A model generated the notes under the pieces. The model saw only the letters and a list, made by a program, of their open reading frames with translations. It did not search any database and was not told where the DNA came from. A stretch of 64,000 nt of DNA from Streptomyces sp. A 4/2 (GTDB lineage: Bacteria > Actinomycetota > Actinomycetes > Streptomycetales > Streptomycetaceae). This document shows positions 15,015 through 23,198 of the stretch, piece by piece. Position numbers and translations under genes: made by a program. The stretch is from NCBI RefSeq assembly GCF_940670765.1, contig NZ_CALNVW010000023.1:94824-158823 (forward strand). Reading direction: 5' to 3'. Each line of letters begins with the position of its first letter. Position 1 is the first letter of the stretch.

Positions 15015-15884
15015 ATGGCAAGTCGACCCGAACCTTCCAGCGGCCCGGACAGAGATATCCGCCTCGTCGACCATGAAGGCGTGCGTTTCCGCAAACGCGC
15101 CGTAGTCGCGATCCTTCTCGTTACAATGGTTTTCTTGGGCGTAACAATTACGCTCGAAGCGGTCTCGTATTCGATGCCGGATTCGGCAGGCGTGAATCCC
15201 GTCGTCTGGGTGATAATGACGGCCTTTGCCGTTATCGCGGTGGCCGTCGTTTGGTTTGCTGAGCGCTCCGCCAGAGAGAGATTGAGGGCGCAGAGTCGGC
15301 AACGCCTACTGGACGCGGAGAGTCAACTAGAAGGTGCTCTGCGCCTTAACGTGGATTCCACCGCCTCCGCCTTGGGATCGTCCGATCCGCTGACCCGCGC
15401 TTCTCATCCTGGGCCAGCACACGACTTGGCGCTGCCAGCATTGTGGACGGTCACGCATGCCCGGCTCAGCGACTATCACCGTACGGCAGTGGACCAGGCC
15501 ACCCAGTCGTTCCGCAACGCCCAATACGCCGCGATCGCTGGATTCGTCCTCATTGCCGCGTTCGTGGTCATGGCACTCAGCTCCAAGTCGGCAACTGGAA
15601 GCATCGCAGCCGGCGCGCTAGGGGCGGTAGCTGCGGCCCTGTCCGGCTACATCGCGAAAACCTTCATCCGCTCCCAGGAGATGACCTCAAAGGCGCTGCA
15701 CGCTTACTTCGAGGAGCCGTTGTCACTGTCCCGCTATCTGGCTGCTGAGCGCCTGGTGCGCGACTCTAGCCTTGGCGAGGAAAAGCAGGCTGAGTTGCTC
15801 CACGCACTCATCCTCACGATGGTCGCCGGGTCCAAGCCCGAGGAGGGCCCTGCTCCCCAGCAAGAGCGGAATACAGGCGACTGA
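15015..15884 (+). CDS. Membrane protein resembling TRADD-N-associated 2TM family
   Basis: A 289-residue membrane protein. Hydrophobic segments are at ~30-50, ~62-80, ~175-192 and ~197-215. The C-terminal half (ARLSDYHRTAVDQATQSFRNAQ, a TM pair, then a KTFIRSQEMTSKALHAYF segment and LAAERLVRDSSL) matches the two-TM domain found next to TRADD-N-like domains in cyanobacteria and actinobacteria. Base composition is more AT-rich than the flanking terminase and portal genes. Its place between those two genes, where nothing structural is expected, marks it as cargo, possibly a defence or superinfection-exclusion gene (inference). Confidence 0.6.
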   Translation: MASRPEPSSGPDRDIRLVDHEGVRFRKRAVVAILLVTMVFLGVTITLEAVSYSMPDSAGVNPVVWVIMTAFAVIAVAVVWFAERSARERLRAQSRQRLLDAESQLEGALRLNVDSTASALGSSDPLTRASHPGPAHDLALPALWTVTHARLSDYHRTAVDQATQSFRNAQYAAIAGFVLIAAFVVMALSSKSATGSIAAGALGAVAAALSGYIAKTFIRSQEMTSKALHAYFEEPLSLSRYLAAERLVRDSSLGEEKQAELLHALILTMVAGSKPEEGPAPQQERNTGD

Positions 15885-16250
15885 TGGCGCCCCCGTCGGG
15901 TACCGCCGAAGGATGTCCCGCACGCTCGCGTCGTCCAGATCCGTGGTCGGCCACTCCACCGAGGGACGCCTCGCGGCATGACGCCCCCGGGGCACGCCGT
16001 GACTCCGGCATTCTGGCCTCCTGCGCCAGCGCCCTGGATATCGTGGAGCTGCCCGCTCCAGGCGGACAGCTTGAGATCGAAACGCCCGGCTCGGCACCGG
16101 TCGACGCCATGGCTCTGTTCCGACCGCAGCCATGTTTTTGATCTAAAAACGTCACCTGACCTGCTGAGAGATTCCGTCGGAACCGGTCGCGCGAGATGGC
16201 TTATCATCCCTCGCTGAACCCGGCCGATGATCTCCCGTCAGGGGACGCCC
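15885..16250 (+). other. Noncoding spacer after cargo gene
   Basis: A 366-bp stretch without a convincing gene. It contains a short AT-rich inverted repeat GTTTTT-GATCT-AAAAAC (16134-16150), which could be the terminator of the cargo gene or an insertion scar. Short frames on both strands lack ribosome sites and family resemblance. Confidence 0.4.
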
Positions 16251-16589
16251 ATGATCAGCCCCACAGTCCTCGCCGTCCTGGCCTTCGCCGGGTACCGCGG
16301 CACACAGCTCGTCGTCCACGACTCGATCCTTGACCCGGTCCGCGAGCGGATCGACACCTGGTACCAGCGCAAGCCCGAGTCCACCGCCCGCGAAGCCGTG
16401 GTGACGCTGATGTCCTGCGTCTACTGCTCGGGCTGGTGGGTGGCCGGTGCGCTCCTCGTGACGTGGCTCCTCGTCACCGGCAGGTGGGACCAGGCGCCGG
16501 TTCTCGTCCACGGGATCGAATGGTTCGCCGTCGCCGGGGCCGCCGTCCTCCTGAACCGCTGGGACGACTCCCGCACTGGCTCAGCCTGA
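16251..16589 (+). CDS. DUF1360-like small membrane protein
   Basis: A 112-residue protein with two to three hydrophobic segments (VLAVLAFAGY, WWVAGALLVTWLLV, WFAVAGAAVLLN) and the family-like signature MSCVYCSGWWV (C-x-x-C-x-x-W). The ATG at 16251 is preferred over one at 16227 because AGGGGAC lies upstream. TGATG overlap with the portal gene. DUF1360-like proteins occur beside phage structural genes; function unknown. Confidence 0.6.
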   Translation: MISPTVLAVLAFAGYRGTQLVVHDSILDPVRERIDTWYQRKPESTAREAVVTLMSCVYCSGWWVAGALLVTWLLVTGRWDQAPVLVHGIEWFAVAGAAVLLNRWDDSRTGSA

Positions 16590-18334
16590 TGACGGGCCGC
16601 GAGCTCGCAGCGTCCGCGTCCCGCTACACGTCCCGCAAGATCAGGGGACGTGGCGCCGGTGACCAGTCCTGGCAGGGCCGCGCCTACGACATGTACCACC
16701 AGGTCCCCGAGGTGCGGTTCGCCGCCTCCTGGATCAGCAACGCCATGTCCGGGGTCAGGTTGTTCGCCGGCCGCCGCGCCGACGACGGAACGATCGAGCC
16801 CGCACCGCCCGGCCACCGAGCGCACGAGATCGTCTCGCAGATCGCCGGAGGACCTGACGGCCAGGCCAAGATGCTCGGCGCCTTCGGGAAGCACCTGACC
16901 GTCCCGGGCGAGGGCTGGGTCATCGTCCGCCCCAACTCGGAGGTGCTGTCGCCGTACAGCCCCGAGGACGGGCACGACTGGCGTGTCCTGTCGGTGAAGG
17001 AAGTCCGCCAGCAGTCCGGCAAGCTCATGGCCGAGATCGACGGCGAGGACGTCCCGATCCCCGAGGGCGACCCCGAAGCCATGGACCCCGACGGCCCCGT
17101 GGCGATCCGCGTGTGGGAGCCGGACCCCGAGCGTGCCATCGAGGCCGACAGCCCCGTCCGCTCCAGCCTCGAACTGCTGGAGGAGCTGCTGCTCCTCAAC
17201 GCCGCCGTCAAGGCCATCGCCCGCTCCCGCATCACGGGCCGGGGCCTGCTCCTCATCCCGAAGGGCACGAGGTTCCCGACAGCCGGCACACAGCAGGGCG
17301 AAGCCGAAGACGACCTGATCGAGATCTTCATGACGATCGCCGAGACGGCGATCCGTGACCCGGAGTCGGCCGCCGCGACGGTCCCGATCATCCTGGAACT
17401 CCCGGCCGACGCCATCGCCGAGTTCAAGCACATCAAATTCGAGAGCGAATTTGATGAGCTGGCGATCAAGCTGCGTGAGGAGGCTGTGCGCCGCTTCGCC
17501 ACCGGGTTGGAGATCCCCGCCGAGATCCTGCTCGGCCTCGGTGACGTGAACCACTGGGGGCAGTGGGCGCTCACCTCGGAGGCGATCCGCCTCGGCATCG
17601 AACCGAAGGCTGGCACCGTCTGCTACGCCTTCACGCAGCAGTGGCTCCGCCCGATCCTCGAAGCCGAGGGCGACCCAGAGTGGCACCGGTGGCTCGTCTG
17701 GTACGACACCAGTCCGCTTCGGGTGCGCACCAACCGCAGCGAGACAGCGCTCCAAGCCCACGACCGGGGTGTCATCTCGGACGCGGCGCTGCGCCGCGAG
17801 ACCGGATTCGACGAGTCGGACGCACCCGACGCGGACGAGATCGCCCGTCGCAAGCTGAACCCGCCCGACGAGACCGGTGACGAGACCCCCGAGGACGAGA
17901 CACCACCGGCCCCGCCGACCCTGCCCGTTGACGAGTCCGAGGCCCCGCCCGAGACGCTGCCCGCGTCGGCCGGCCCCGGCGAGGGTCTGCTTGCCGCTGC
18001 CGACGGCCTGATCTGGGGGGCACTCACCGCGGCCGGGGAGAAGCTGCGCAAGACCCCGGCCTGCCCCCGCTCGGAGCGCGGCAAGGCCCGCGACATCGCG
18101 TCGGCCCGCCTCCACACCGTCCTGTCCGTGGAGGCCGCCCAGGTCGAGCAGTGGCGGCTCCTCGATGGCGCCTGGTCCCGCGCCGACGAGATCGCCGGAC
18201 GGTACGGCCTCGACACGGAGTGCCTGACCTCGTCGCTCGACATCTACGCCCGCGAGCTGATCGCCGCCGGCGTCGAGCACGAATACCGGCTCGTGCCGAC
18301 CGTCCTCACCTCGTGCGTCGGGGCAGCAGCATGA
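16589..18334 (+). CDS. Portal protein
   Basis: A 581-residue phage portal, forming the dodecameric vertex through which DNA enters. The N-terminal region SWQGRAYDMYHQVPEVRFAA and WISNAMSGVRLF is typical, followed by the clip and wing regions and a long helical part with LGDVNHWGQWA and FTQQWLRPIL. The acidic, Pro-rich stretch (~430-470) precedes a C-terminal helical extension. The start at 16589 overlaps the previous stop. Placement between terminase and the MuF/protease gene fits. Confidence 0.87.
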   Translation: MTGRELAASASRYTSRKIRGRGAGDQSWQGRAYDMYHQVPEVRFAASWISNAMSGVRLFAGRRADDGTIEPAPPGHRAHEIVSQIAGGPDGQAKMLGAFGKHLTVPGEGWVIVRPNSEVLSPYSPEDGHDWRVLSVKEVRQQSGKLMAEIDGEDVPIPEGDPEAMDPDGPVAIRVWEPDPERAIEADSPVRSSLELLEELLLLNAAVKAIARSRITGRGLLLIPKGTRFPTAGTQQGEAEDDLIEIFMTIAETAIRDPESAAATVPIILELPADAIAEFKHIKFESEFDELAIKLREEAVRRFATGLEIPAEILLGLGDVNHWGQWALTSEAIRLGIEPKAGTVCYAFTQQWLRPILEAEGDPEWHRWLVWYDTSPLRVRTNRSETALQAHDRGVISDAALRRETGFDESDAPDADEIARRKLNPPDETGDETPEDETPPAPPTLPVDESEAPPETLPASAGPGEGLLAAADGLIWGALTAAGEKLRKTPACPRSERGKARDIASARLHTVLSVEAAQVEQWRLLDGAWSRADEIAGRYGLDTECLTSSLDIYARELIAAGVEHEYRLVPTVLTSCVGAAA

Positions 18335-18558
18335 GGCCCCGGCCCGCACCGCAAACCGAGCCCGACGGCGGCCTGATCCTCCACCCCGGGACGCTCCGGT
18401 CCGGCTGGTGCGCGGTCTGCAAGGCGTGGACCCACATCACCGCGGACCTGCTGCTCCTGAGCCCCGGCGGCCTGACGACCGTCGGCACGTGGGCGTGGTG
18501 CGAGATCTGCGACGACCCCGACAGCCCGCTCCCGCCCAGGAGGATCGACCGTGGCTGA
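18331..18558 (+). CDS. Small zinc-ribbon-like protein
   Basis: A 75-residue protein starting within the portal stop (ATGA). Two Cys pairs, CAVC and CEIC (~30-65), can form a zinc ribbon. The first of three consecutive small Cys-pair proteins in the head operon. Function unknown. Confidence 0.6.
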   Translation: MRPRPAPQTEPDGGLILHPGTLRSGWCAVCKAWTHITADLLLLSPGGLTTVGTWAWCEICDDPDSPLPPRRIDRG

Positions 18559-18748
18559 GCGTCTCCATCACGTCGACCTGTGCCAGGACTGCGGCGGTCT
18601 GCGTACCGCGGTCCTCGAAGGCATCGACGTCACCGGCTTCAAGATCACGTACGCGGACGGCAGCGCCTTGTCGAGCGGCCCGGCGCGGATCTACGTCGGC
18701 CCGGCCGAGGAACCGTGTCCACAGAAGGAGGCCGGCTGTGCCGGATGA
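18551..18748 (+). CDS. Small Cys-pair protein
   Basis: A 65-residue protein, GTG start overlapping the previous stop. It has CQDC near the N-terminus, a central strand pair (GFKITYADGSAL) and a C-terminal Cys pair. Unknown, probably a minor head factor or a binding partner of the adjacent small proteins. Confidence 0.55.
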   Translation: MAERLHHVDLCQDCGGLRTAVLEGIDVTGFKITYADGSALSSGPARIYVGPAEEPCPQKEAGCAG

Positions 18749-19073
18749 CGCAGCGCACAAGGTCCCGCTGGGGCACAGCATCCCCGCTCACCGCGTCCTC
18801 GGCTGGTGCTCGCACTGCCCGGACCGGTCCCTGGCCGAGGAAGTCTGTGCGTGGCAGCTCGACGCACAGGAGCGCCTTGCCGAGGACGACGTCGACGGCC
18901 CACTCGACTCGTCCACGGACTGGCAGATGTGCCCCGAGTGCGGTTACGCCGGCTCCCTGTCCGTCGTCGTGATCACTGTCCGCACGACCAGCGGCCCGAA
19001 GCGGGCGGGCGGATGGAAGTTCTGCATCAACTGCGAGGCCGTGCCGCAGGAGGCCGCCCATGCCGGATCGTGA
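18738..19073 (+). CDS. Zinc-ribbon-like protein
   Basis: A 111-residue protein, GTG start with AAGGAGG 6 nt upstream, overlapping both neighbours. Cys pairs CSHC, CPEC and CINC (~24-100) suggest one or two zinc ribbons around a strand-rich core (SLSVVVITVRTT). Third of the Cys-pair trio before the MuF fusion. Confidence 0.55.
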   Translation: MPDDAAHKVPLGHSIPAHRVLGWCSHCPDRSLAEEVCAWQLDAQERLAEDDVDGPLDSSTDWQMCPECGYAGSLSVVVITVRTTSGPKRAGGWKFCINCEAVPQEAAHAGS

Positions 19074-22000
19074 TGCCCAGCTCGACCAGGCTGAGCGCGA
19101 GTTCACCGCGGCGGTCGCCGCCGCCCTCACCGCGACGGCCGACGAGTTCGCTGACGCCGTCCTGGCCGCGACGGAACTCGTGGCCGCCCGCTTCTCGGTG
19201 GGCCGGATCGCCCGTATGTGGGGCGGCCGTGTATCCGGCCTGGTGCGCCGTCTCCTCGGCACGGCGGAGGAAGCGGCCACCGCGGCGGCCGAGGACGTCG
19301 GCGCCGACCTCCCCGAGGGCTGGGACGACCTTCCCGGCCGGTACGACGACGGCACCCTCCCGCAGGGCATCGGCCAGTACGTCGAGACGACCGAGCACCT
19401 GCTGCGCGCGGTCGGCGACCGGCTCGCCGAGGAAACCCGCGCCGAGCTGGCGGCCGGCATCGACGCCGGGGAGGACATCGAGCAGCTGCGGGCGAGGCTC
19501 CGCGAGGCGTTCACCCGCGAGGGCCCGCACCTCGGCCCCGTACGGGAGCGGCGCATCGCCCAGACCGAGGTGTCCCGCGCGTGGAACACGACCACCCTGG
19601 CCGCCGCGCAGGCTGCGAGCGGCCCCGACCGGCCCGTGGTCAAGCAGTGGGTCACCCGCCACGACCGGAAGGTCCGCACCGCACACGACCAGGCAGACGG
19701 TCAGATCCGTTTCCTGGCCGAGCCGTTCACGGTCGGCGGCGTCTCCATGCAGACCCCCGGCGACCCGACCGCCCCGGCCGGCCTGGTCATCAACTGCCGA
19801 TGCCGCCTTGCAGTCGCCCCCGAGCTACAGGCCGCCGCCTTGGAATCTCAGACGAGCCCCGGAGCAGGAATTTCAGATGCAAGGGAGAACAGTGTGGATG
19901 CCGACGAGTCCCTGACCGCTGCTGGTGGTCACACGGGCGCGATGATCGCCCTGGTGCCGAGCGAGGAGGACGCCGAGCGCCTGGCCCTCGCCGCTGTCGG
20001 CTCCGAACCGGCTGGCGAGCTGCACCTGACCTTGTTCTACCTGGGCGAGGGCGCCGACTGGGACGAGGAGCACCGTGCCGACCTGATCGCCGGTCTCCGC
20101 TCCCGCGTCGCCGACCTCGGCGAGCCCCTGGCCGGGCGGGCGTTCGGCGCAGCCCACTGGAACTCGGACGGCGACGATCCGTGCTGGGTGTGGTCCGTCA
20201 GCGATGACCGCGACCGCCCCCAAGACGCCCCGACGCTGGAGACCGCCCGCTGGGCGGCCACCTACGCGCTGGAGGACATGCACCGGCAGCCCGACCTGCC
20301 AGCCCAGCACACGCCCTGGCAGGCGCACGTCTGCGCCGCGTACACGAGCAGCCCGTCCCTGCTGACCGCGATGAACCAGCGGCTGGGCCCGATCCGGTTC
20401 GACCGGCTGCGGGTCGCGTTCGCCGGTGAGCACACCGACATCCCGCTCGGCCGGGAAGAGGAGGCAACCACGATGGACGAAGACGACGACTACCTGACCA
20501 TGGGCCCGCTGGCCCCCCGCCCGTGGTCCACCCCAGGCAGCACAGCCCTGGCGTTCGAGAACACCGAGACCGGCGACGGCCGCGTGTTCCGGCCCGGTTC
20601 GCTGTACTGGTCCGGGTCCGGGCCGTGGCCGCTCCAGCACGCCGACGAGATGCTGATGGGCCACCAGGGCGCCGAACTCGCCGGATCGATCCAGCGGATC
20701 ACCCGCGAAGGCGACCGGATCGCCGGGGGCGGCGTCCTGTACCCGAACCGGCCGGCCGGTGCCGACGCCGTCATGCTGCTGGAGGAGAAGGCGCCACTCG
20801 GCGTCAGCGTGGATCTCGACGACGTGTCCGTGGAGTTCGTGGACCGCTCCCCGGCGGCCGACGGGGACGAGGGTGCCGTCGTGCTGCTCGCGTCGCTGCC
20901 GTCGGCGTCGCTGCTGCGCCTGGATGACGGCTCCTGGTCCCTGACCGCCACGGCGACCACCGAGTGGACCGCATCCGGCAACGCCCTCTCCCGCCACGGG
21001 TCGACGGTGCAGCTCATCACCGGGCAGAACGGCCAGGTGACCGCTGCTGCCGTAAGCGCGGCCCTCGGCTCGACGGGCACGCTCACCGCGGCTGCCGGCG
21101 ACCGCGACGACCAGGACCTCGGGACGGTCGTGCACAGCGAGTCGTCCGGCGACCTGCTGATGCGGGTGACCCGGGCCCGGCTGCGCGGCGCCACGTTGGT
21201 GGCGATGCCCGCGTACGACGAGGCCCGCATCGTCCTCGACGACCAGGCCGAGCCCGCCCCCGTCGACGAGGACGAAGACTTCTGGTCGGCGGCCGGCCCG
21301 AGCCCGGCACAGCTCCGCGTCGTCGACTTCGTGAAGTCCGCCCCCGCGCCGGTCGGCGCCCGCGAGGTCGCCCGAGGGCTCCGCATCAAGATGGAGACCG
21401 CGCGCGGCCACCTGTCCCGCGCCGCGAAGGCCGGGCACATCGTGCGCCTCGCCCGGGGCGTGTACGTCGGCCCGTCGACCGAGATGTCCATGACGGCATC
21501 CGTGTCCGGCGACGTCGACCTTCCAGTGAACGACGACCCTGACCGGAAGTGGGACGGGGCCGCCGCGAAGAAGAACGTCCTCGCCTGGGCGACGGGCGAC
21601 GACGACACCGTGGACGCCGACAAGCTCAGCTCCGCGTATCTGTGGCGCGACGAGGACGCCGACCCGGCGACGGCCGCCGCGTACAAACTGCCGTTCGCCG
21701 ACGTCATCGACGGCGAGCTGCGGATCATCGCGGCCGGGGTGTACGCCGTCGCGAGCGTTCTGCAGGGCGGCATGGGCGGCGTCGACCTGCCCGACGATGA
21801 CCGGGACGCGGTCAAGGCCCGGGTGGCGACGCTGTACGCCCGGCTGGCAAAGGCGTACGACGACGACTCGATCGTCCCGCCGTGGATCGGCGACGACGGC
21901 GACGAGGAAACGGCGTCCATGCGGGACCTGGTCGCCTCGGCGTGGACGGCTATGAGTGAACTCCCGCCGATGCCCGCCGCCTGGTTCAAGGAGCCCACCG

Positions 22001-22878
22001 CAGCCGAGCTGCCCCCGGGCTCGGGCGGTGTGCACTACGCCGACGGCCGGATCTACGGCTGGGTGGCACAGGCCGGCGAACCGCACGCGGGCTACCCGGG
22101 CCGGAAGCTGACGATCGAGTCCCTGGGGAAGCTCGATCTGACGCACTTCCTGCGGGCCAAGTTCCAGCTCGACGACGGCAGCACGGTGCGCGCGGGCGCC
22201 TTCACGATGAACGCGCCGCACACCAGGGACGGCGCGGAATGCAACGATGCTGCCTGCCAGTTCGACGACTCAAGGACCGTCGCCGGGATCGTCACCGTCG
22301 GGCAGAACGCGGGCGGGCTCTGGTTCTCGGGCGCGGCCGGCCCGTGGCTGTCCGAGTGGGACCGCGCAGTCTTCCAGGCGACGCAGCCCTCGTACCACAT
22401 GAAGCAGGGCCCGAAGGGGAAGTGGCAGCTCCGCGCCGTCCTGTCGGTGCCGGTGCCCGGCCACTCCTCGCCGCTCCTCGCCACCGCGGTGACCGAGCGG
22501 TCGAATCTCGCTCTCGCCGCTTCTGCGGCCGGGATGCTCACCGCTCCGGACGTGTCCGGACACGACTCGGACACCGTCCCGGACGGCCCGGACACCTCGA
22601 CGCGGACAGCCGCTGACCTGCCCGGACATCGTCCGGACAACTCGGCGGACATGTCCGGACGCGTGCCGCTGCCGCGCAGTCAGGTCGACTCCATCGCTGC
22701 GGCGTTGCTCACCAGCGTGCCGTTCCTCGACGTCCTGCTGACGGCCATGGACCGCCGCCAGGAGCAGCGCGACAGCGCCGCCCTTGCCGAGGCGCAGCGC
22801 CTCGCTGCGTCCGTCATCGCCCCGGCCCGCGAGCAGATCGCGGCCGGCACCAACACCGCAACGGAAGGGGAAGTCTGA
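19060..22878 (+). CDS. MuF head protein / 2H phosphoesterase / prohead protease fusion
   Basis: A 1272-residue multidomain head-morphogenesis protein. Residues ~1-265 are a MuF-like minor head domain ending in the typical INCRCRL. Residues ~290-465 are a 2H-type domain with HLTLFYL and HVCAAY; the second motif has Cys where Thr/Ser is usual. Residues ~480-730 resemble a prohead protease, with GVSVDLDDVSVEF and, further on, LRGATLVAMPAYDEARI. Then come a winged-helix segment (APVGAREVARGLRIK), a phage-typical module around AYKLPFADVIDGEL, another beta-rich module, and a C-terminal helical tail. Near 1165-1200 a linker is encoded by GTCCGGAC repeats. Self-cleavage into separate proteins is likely by analogy with other phages. 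Confidence 0.72.
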   Translation: MPDRDAQLDQAEREFTAAVAAALTATADEFADAVLAATELVAARFSVGRIARMWGGRVSGLVRRLLGTAEEAATAAAEDVGADLPEGWDDLPGRYDDGTLPQGIGQYVETTEHLLRAVGDRLAEETRAELAAGIDAGEDIEQLRARLREAFTREGPHLGPVRERRIAQTEVSRAWNTTTLAAAQAASGPDRPVVKQWVTRHDRKVRTAHDQADGQIRFLAEPFTVGGVSMQTPGDPTAPAGLVINCRCRLAVAPELQAAALESQTSPGAGISDARENSVDADESLTAAGGHTGAMIALVPSEEDAERLALAAVGSEPAGELHLTLFYLGEGADWDEEHRADLIAGLRSRVADLGEPLAGRAFGAAHWNSDGDDPCWVWSVSDDRDRPQDAPTLETARWAATYALEDMHRQPDLPAQHTPWQAHVCAAYTSSPSLLTAMNQRLGPIRFDRLRVAFAGEHTDIPLGREEEATTMDEDDDYLTMGPLAPRPWSTPGSTALAFENTETGDGRVFRPGSLYWSGSGPWPLQHADEMLMGHQGAELAGSIQRITREGDRIAGGGVLYPNRPAGADAVMLLEEKAPLGVSVDLDDVSVEFVDRSPAADGDEGAVVLLASLPSASLLRLDDGSWSLTATATTEWTASGNALSRHGSTVQLITGQNGQVTAAAVSAALGSTGTLTAAAGDRDDQDLGTVVHSESSGDLLMRVTRARLRGATLVAMPAYDEARIVLDDQAEPAPVDEDEDFWSAAGPSPAQLRVVDFVKSAPAPVGAREVARGLRIKMETARGHLSRAAKAGHIVRLARGVYVGPSTEMSMTASVSGDVDLPVNDDPDRKWDGAAAKKNVLAWATGDDDTVDADKLSSAYLWRDEDADPATAAAYKLPFADVIDGELRIIAAGVYAVASVLQGGMGGVDLPDDDRDAVKARVATLYARLAKAYDDDSIVPPWIGDDGDEETASMRDLVASAWTAMSELPPMPAAWFKEPTAAELPPGSGGVHYADGRIYGWVAQAGEPHAGYPGRKLTIESLGKLDLTHFLRAKFQLDDGSTVRAGAFTMNAPHTRDGAECNDAACQFDDSRTVAGIVTVGQNAGGLWFSGAAGPWLSEWDRAVFQATQPSYHMKQGPKGKWQLRAVLSVPVPGHSSPLLATAVTERSNLALAASAAGMLTAPDVSGHDSDTVPDGPDTSTRTAADLPGHRPDNSADMSGRVPLPRSQVDSIAAALLTSVPFLDVLLTAMDRRQEQRDSAALAEAQRLAASVIAPAREQIAAGTNTATEGEV
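22553..22660 (+). repeat. GTCCGGAC palindrome cluster, copy A (inside a coding region)
   Basis: Within the 3' part of the MuF/protease gene, TGTCCGGACA (22553-22562), GTCCGGAC (22631-22638) and TGTCCGGAC (22652-22660) occur with several partial copies between. They encode a low-complexity linker (VSGH, PDTS, DMSG). A denser cluster of the same palindrome is at 47534-47642. Confidence 0.6.
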
Positions 22879-23078
22879 TGGCGTGCTCGTGCAGCAAGAA
22901 GCGTCAGCAGTGGGAAGTCGTCGCCGCCGGAGGTAAGGGCAAGGTCCTCTACAGCTCGGTGTCGAAGGCCACCAGCGAGGCCGTAGCCCGCCGGTACAAG
23001 GACAGCCAGGACGCCATCGTGCGGGAGAAGCCGAAGGAGGATGCCGCCTCGAAGGCCGAGAAGACGTCGACGCGGTAG
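22878..23078 (+). CDS. Small basic Cys-containing protein
   Basis: A 66-residue protein beginning MACSCSKKR, then a short strand region (WEVVAAGGKGKVLY) and a charged helical tail. It overlaps the protease-fusion stop (TGATG) and ends just before the late leader of the capsid gene. A decoration or assembly factor is possible; not recognised. Confidence 0.6.
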   Translation: MACSCSKKRQQWEVVAAGGKGKVLYSSVSKATSEAVARRYKDSQDAIVREKPKEDAASKAEKTSTR

Positions 23079-23130
23079 GCACCGCCACGTTCGGTGGACA
23101 AGTCGCCGATATCGCCGCTGGCGCCTGGCC

Positions 23131-23198
23131 TATGCTGGGCGGCAGACGACTGCTGGTTTTGGGCCGGGTCTCCAAGATCGATCCTGGAGATCCGACCC
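23131..23198 (+). promoter_or_regulatory. Late leader element 1 (major capsid)
   Basis: TATGCT (23131-23136), then GCTGGTTTTGGGCCGGG (23152-23168), then a hairpin in which GGGTCTCCA (23166-23174) pairs with TGGAGATCC (23185-23193, one G-U), loop AGATCGATCC. The 3' arm holds the GGAGA ribosome site for ATG 23199. One of five copies. Confidence 0.65.

Noticed and set aside
15884..16141. Short frame after the TRADD-N-associated-like gene
   Set aside because: Pro/Arg/Ser composition, no ribosome site, no family resemblance; treated as spacer.
16436..16588. Upstream extension of the portal protein
   Set aside because: Lies fully inside the DUF1360-like gene; the ATG at 16589 overlaps that gene's stop as elsewhere in this operon.
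22546..22662. CRISPR-like repeat array
   Set aside because: Repeat units are 8-10 bp with irregular spacing; no 25-40 bp repeats or spacers, and no cas genes anywhere in the window.
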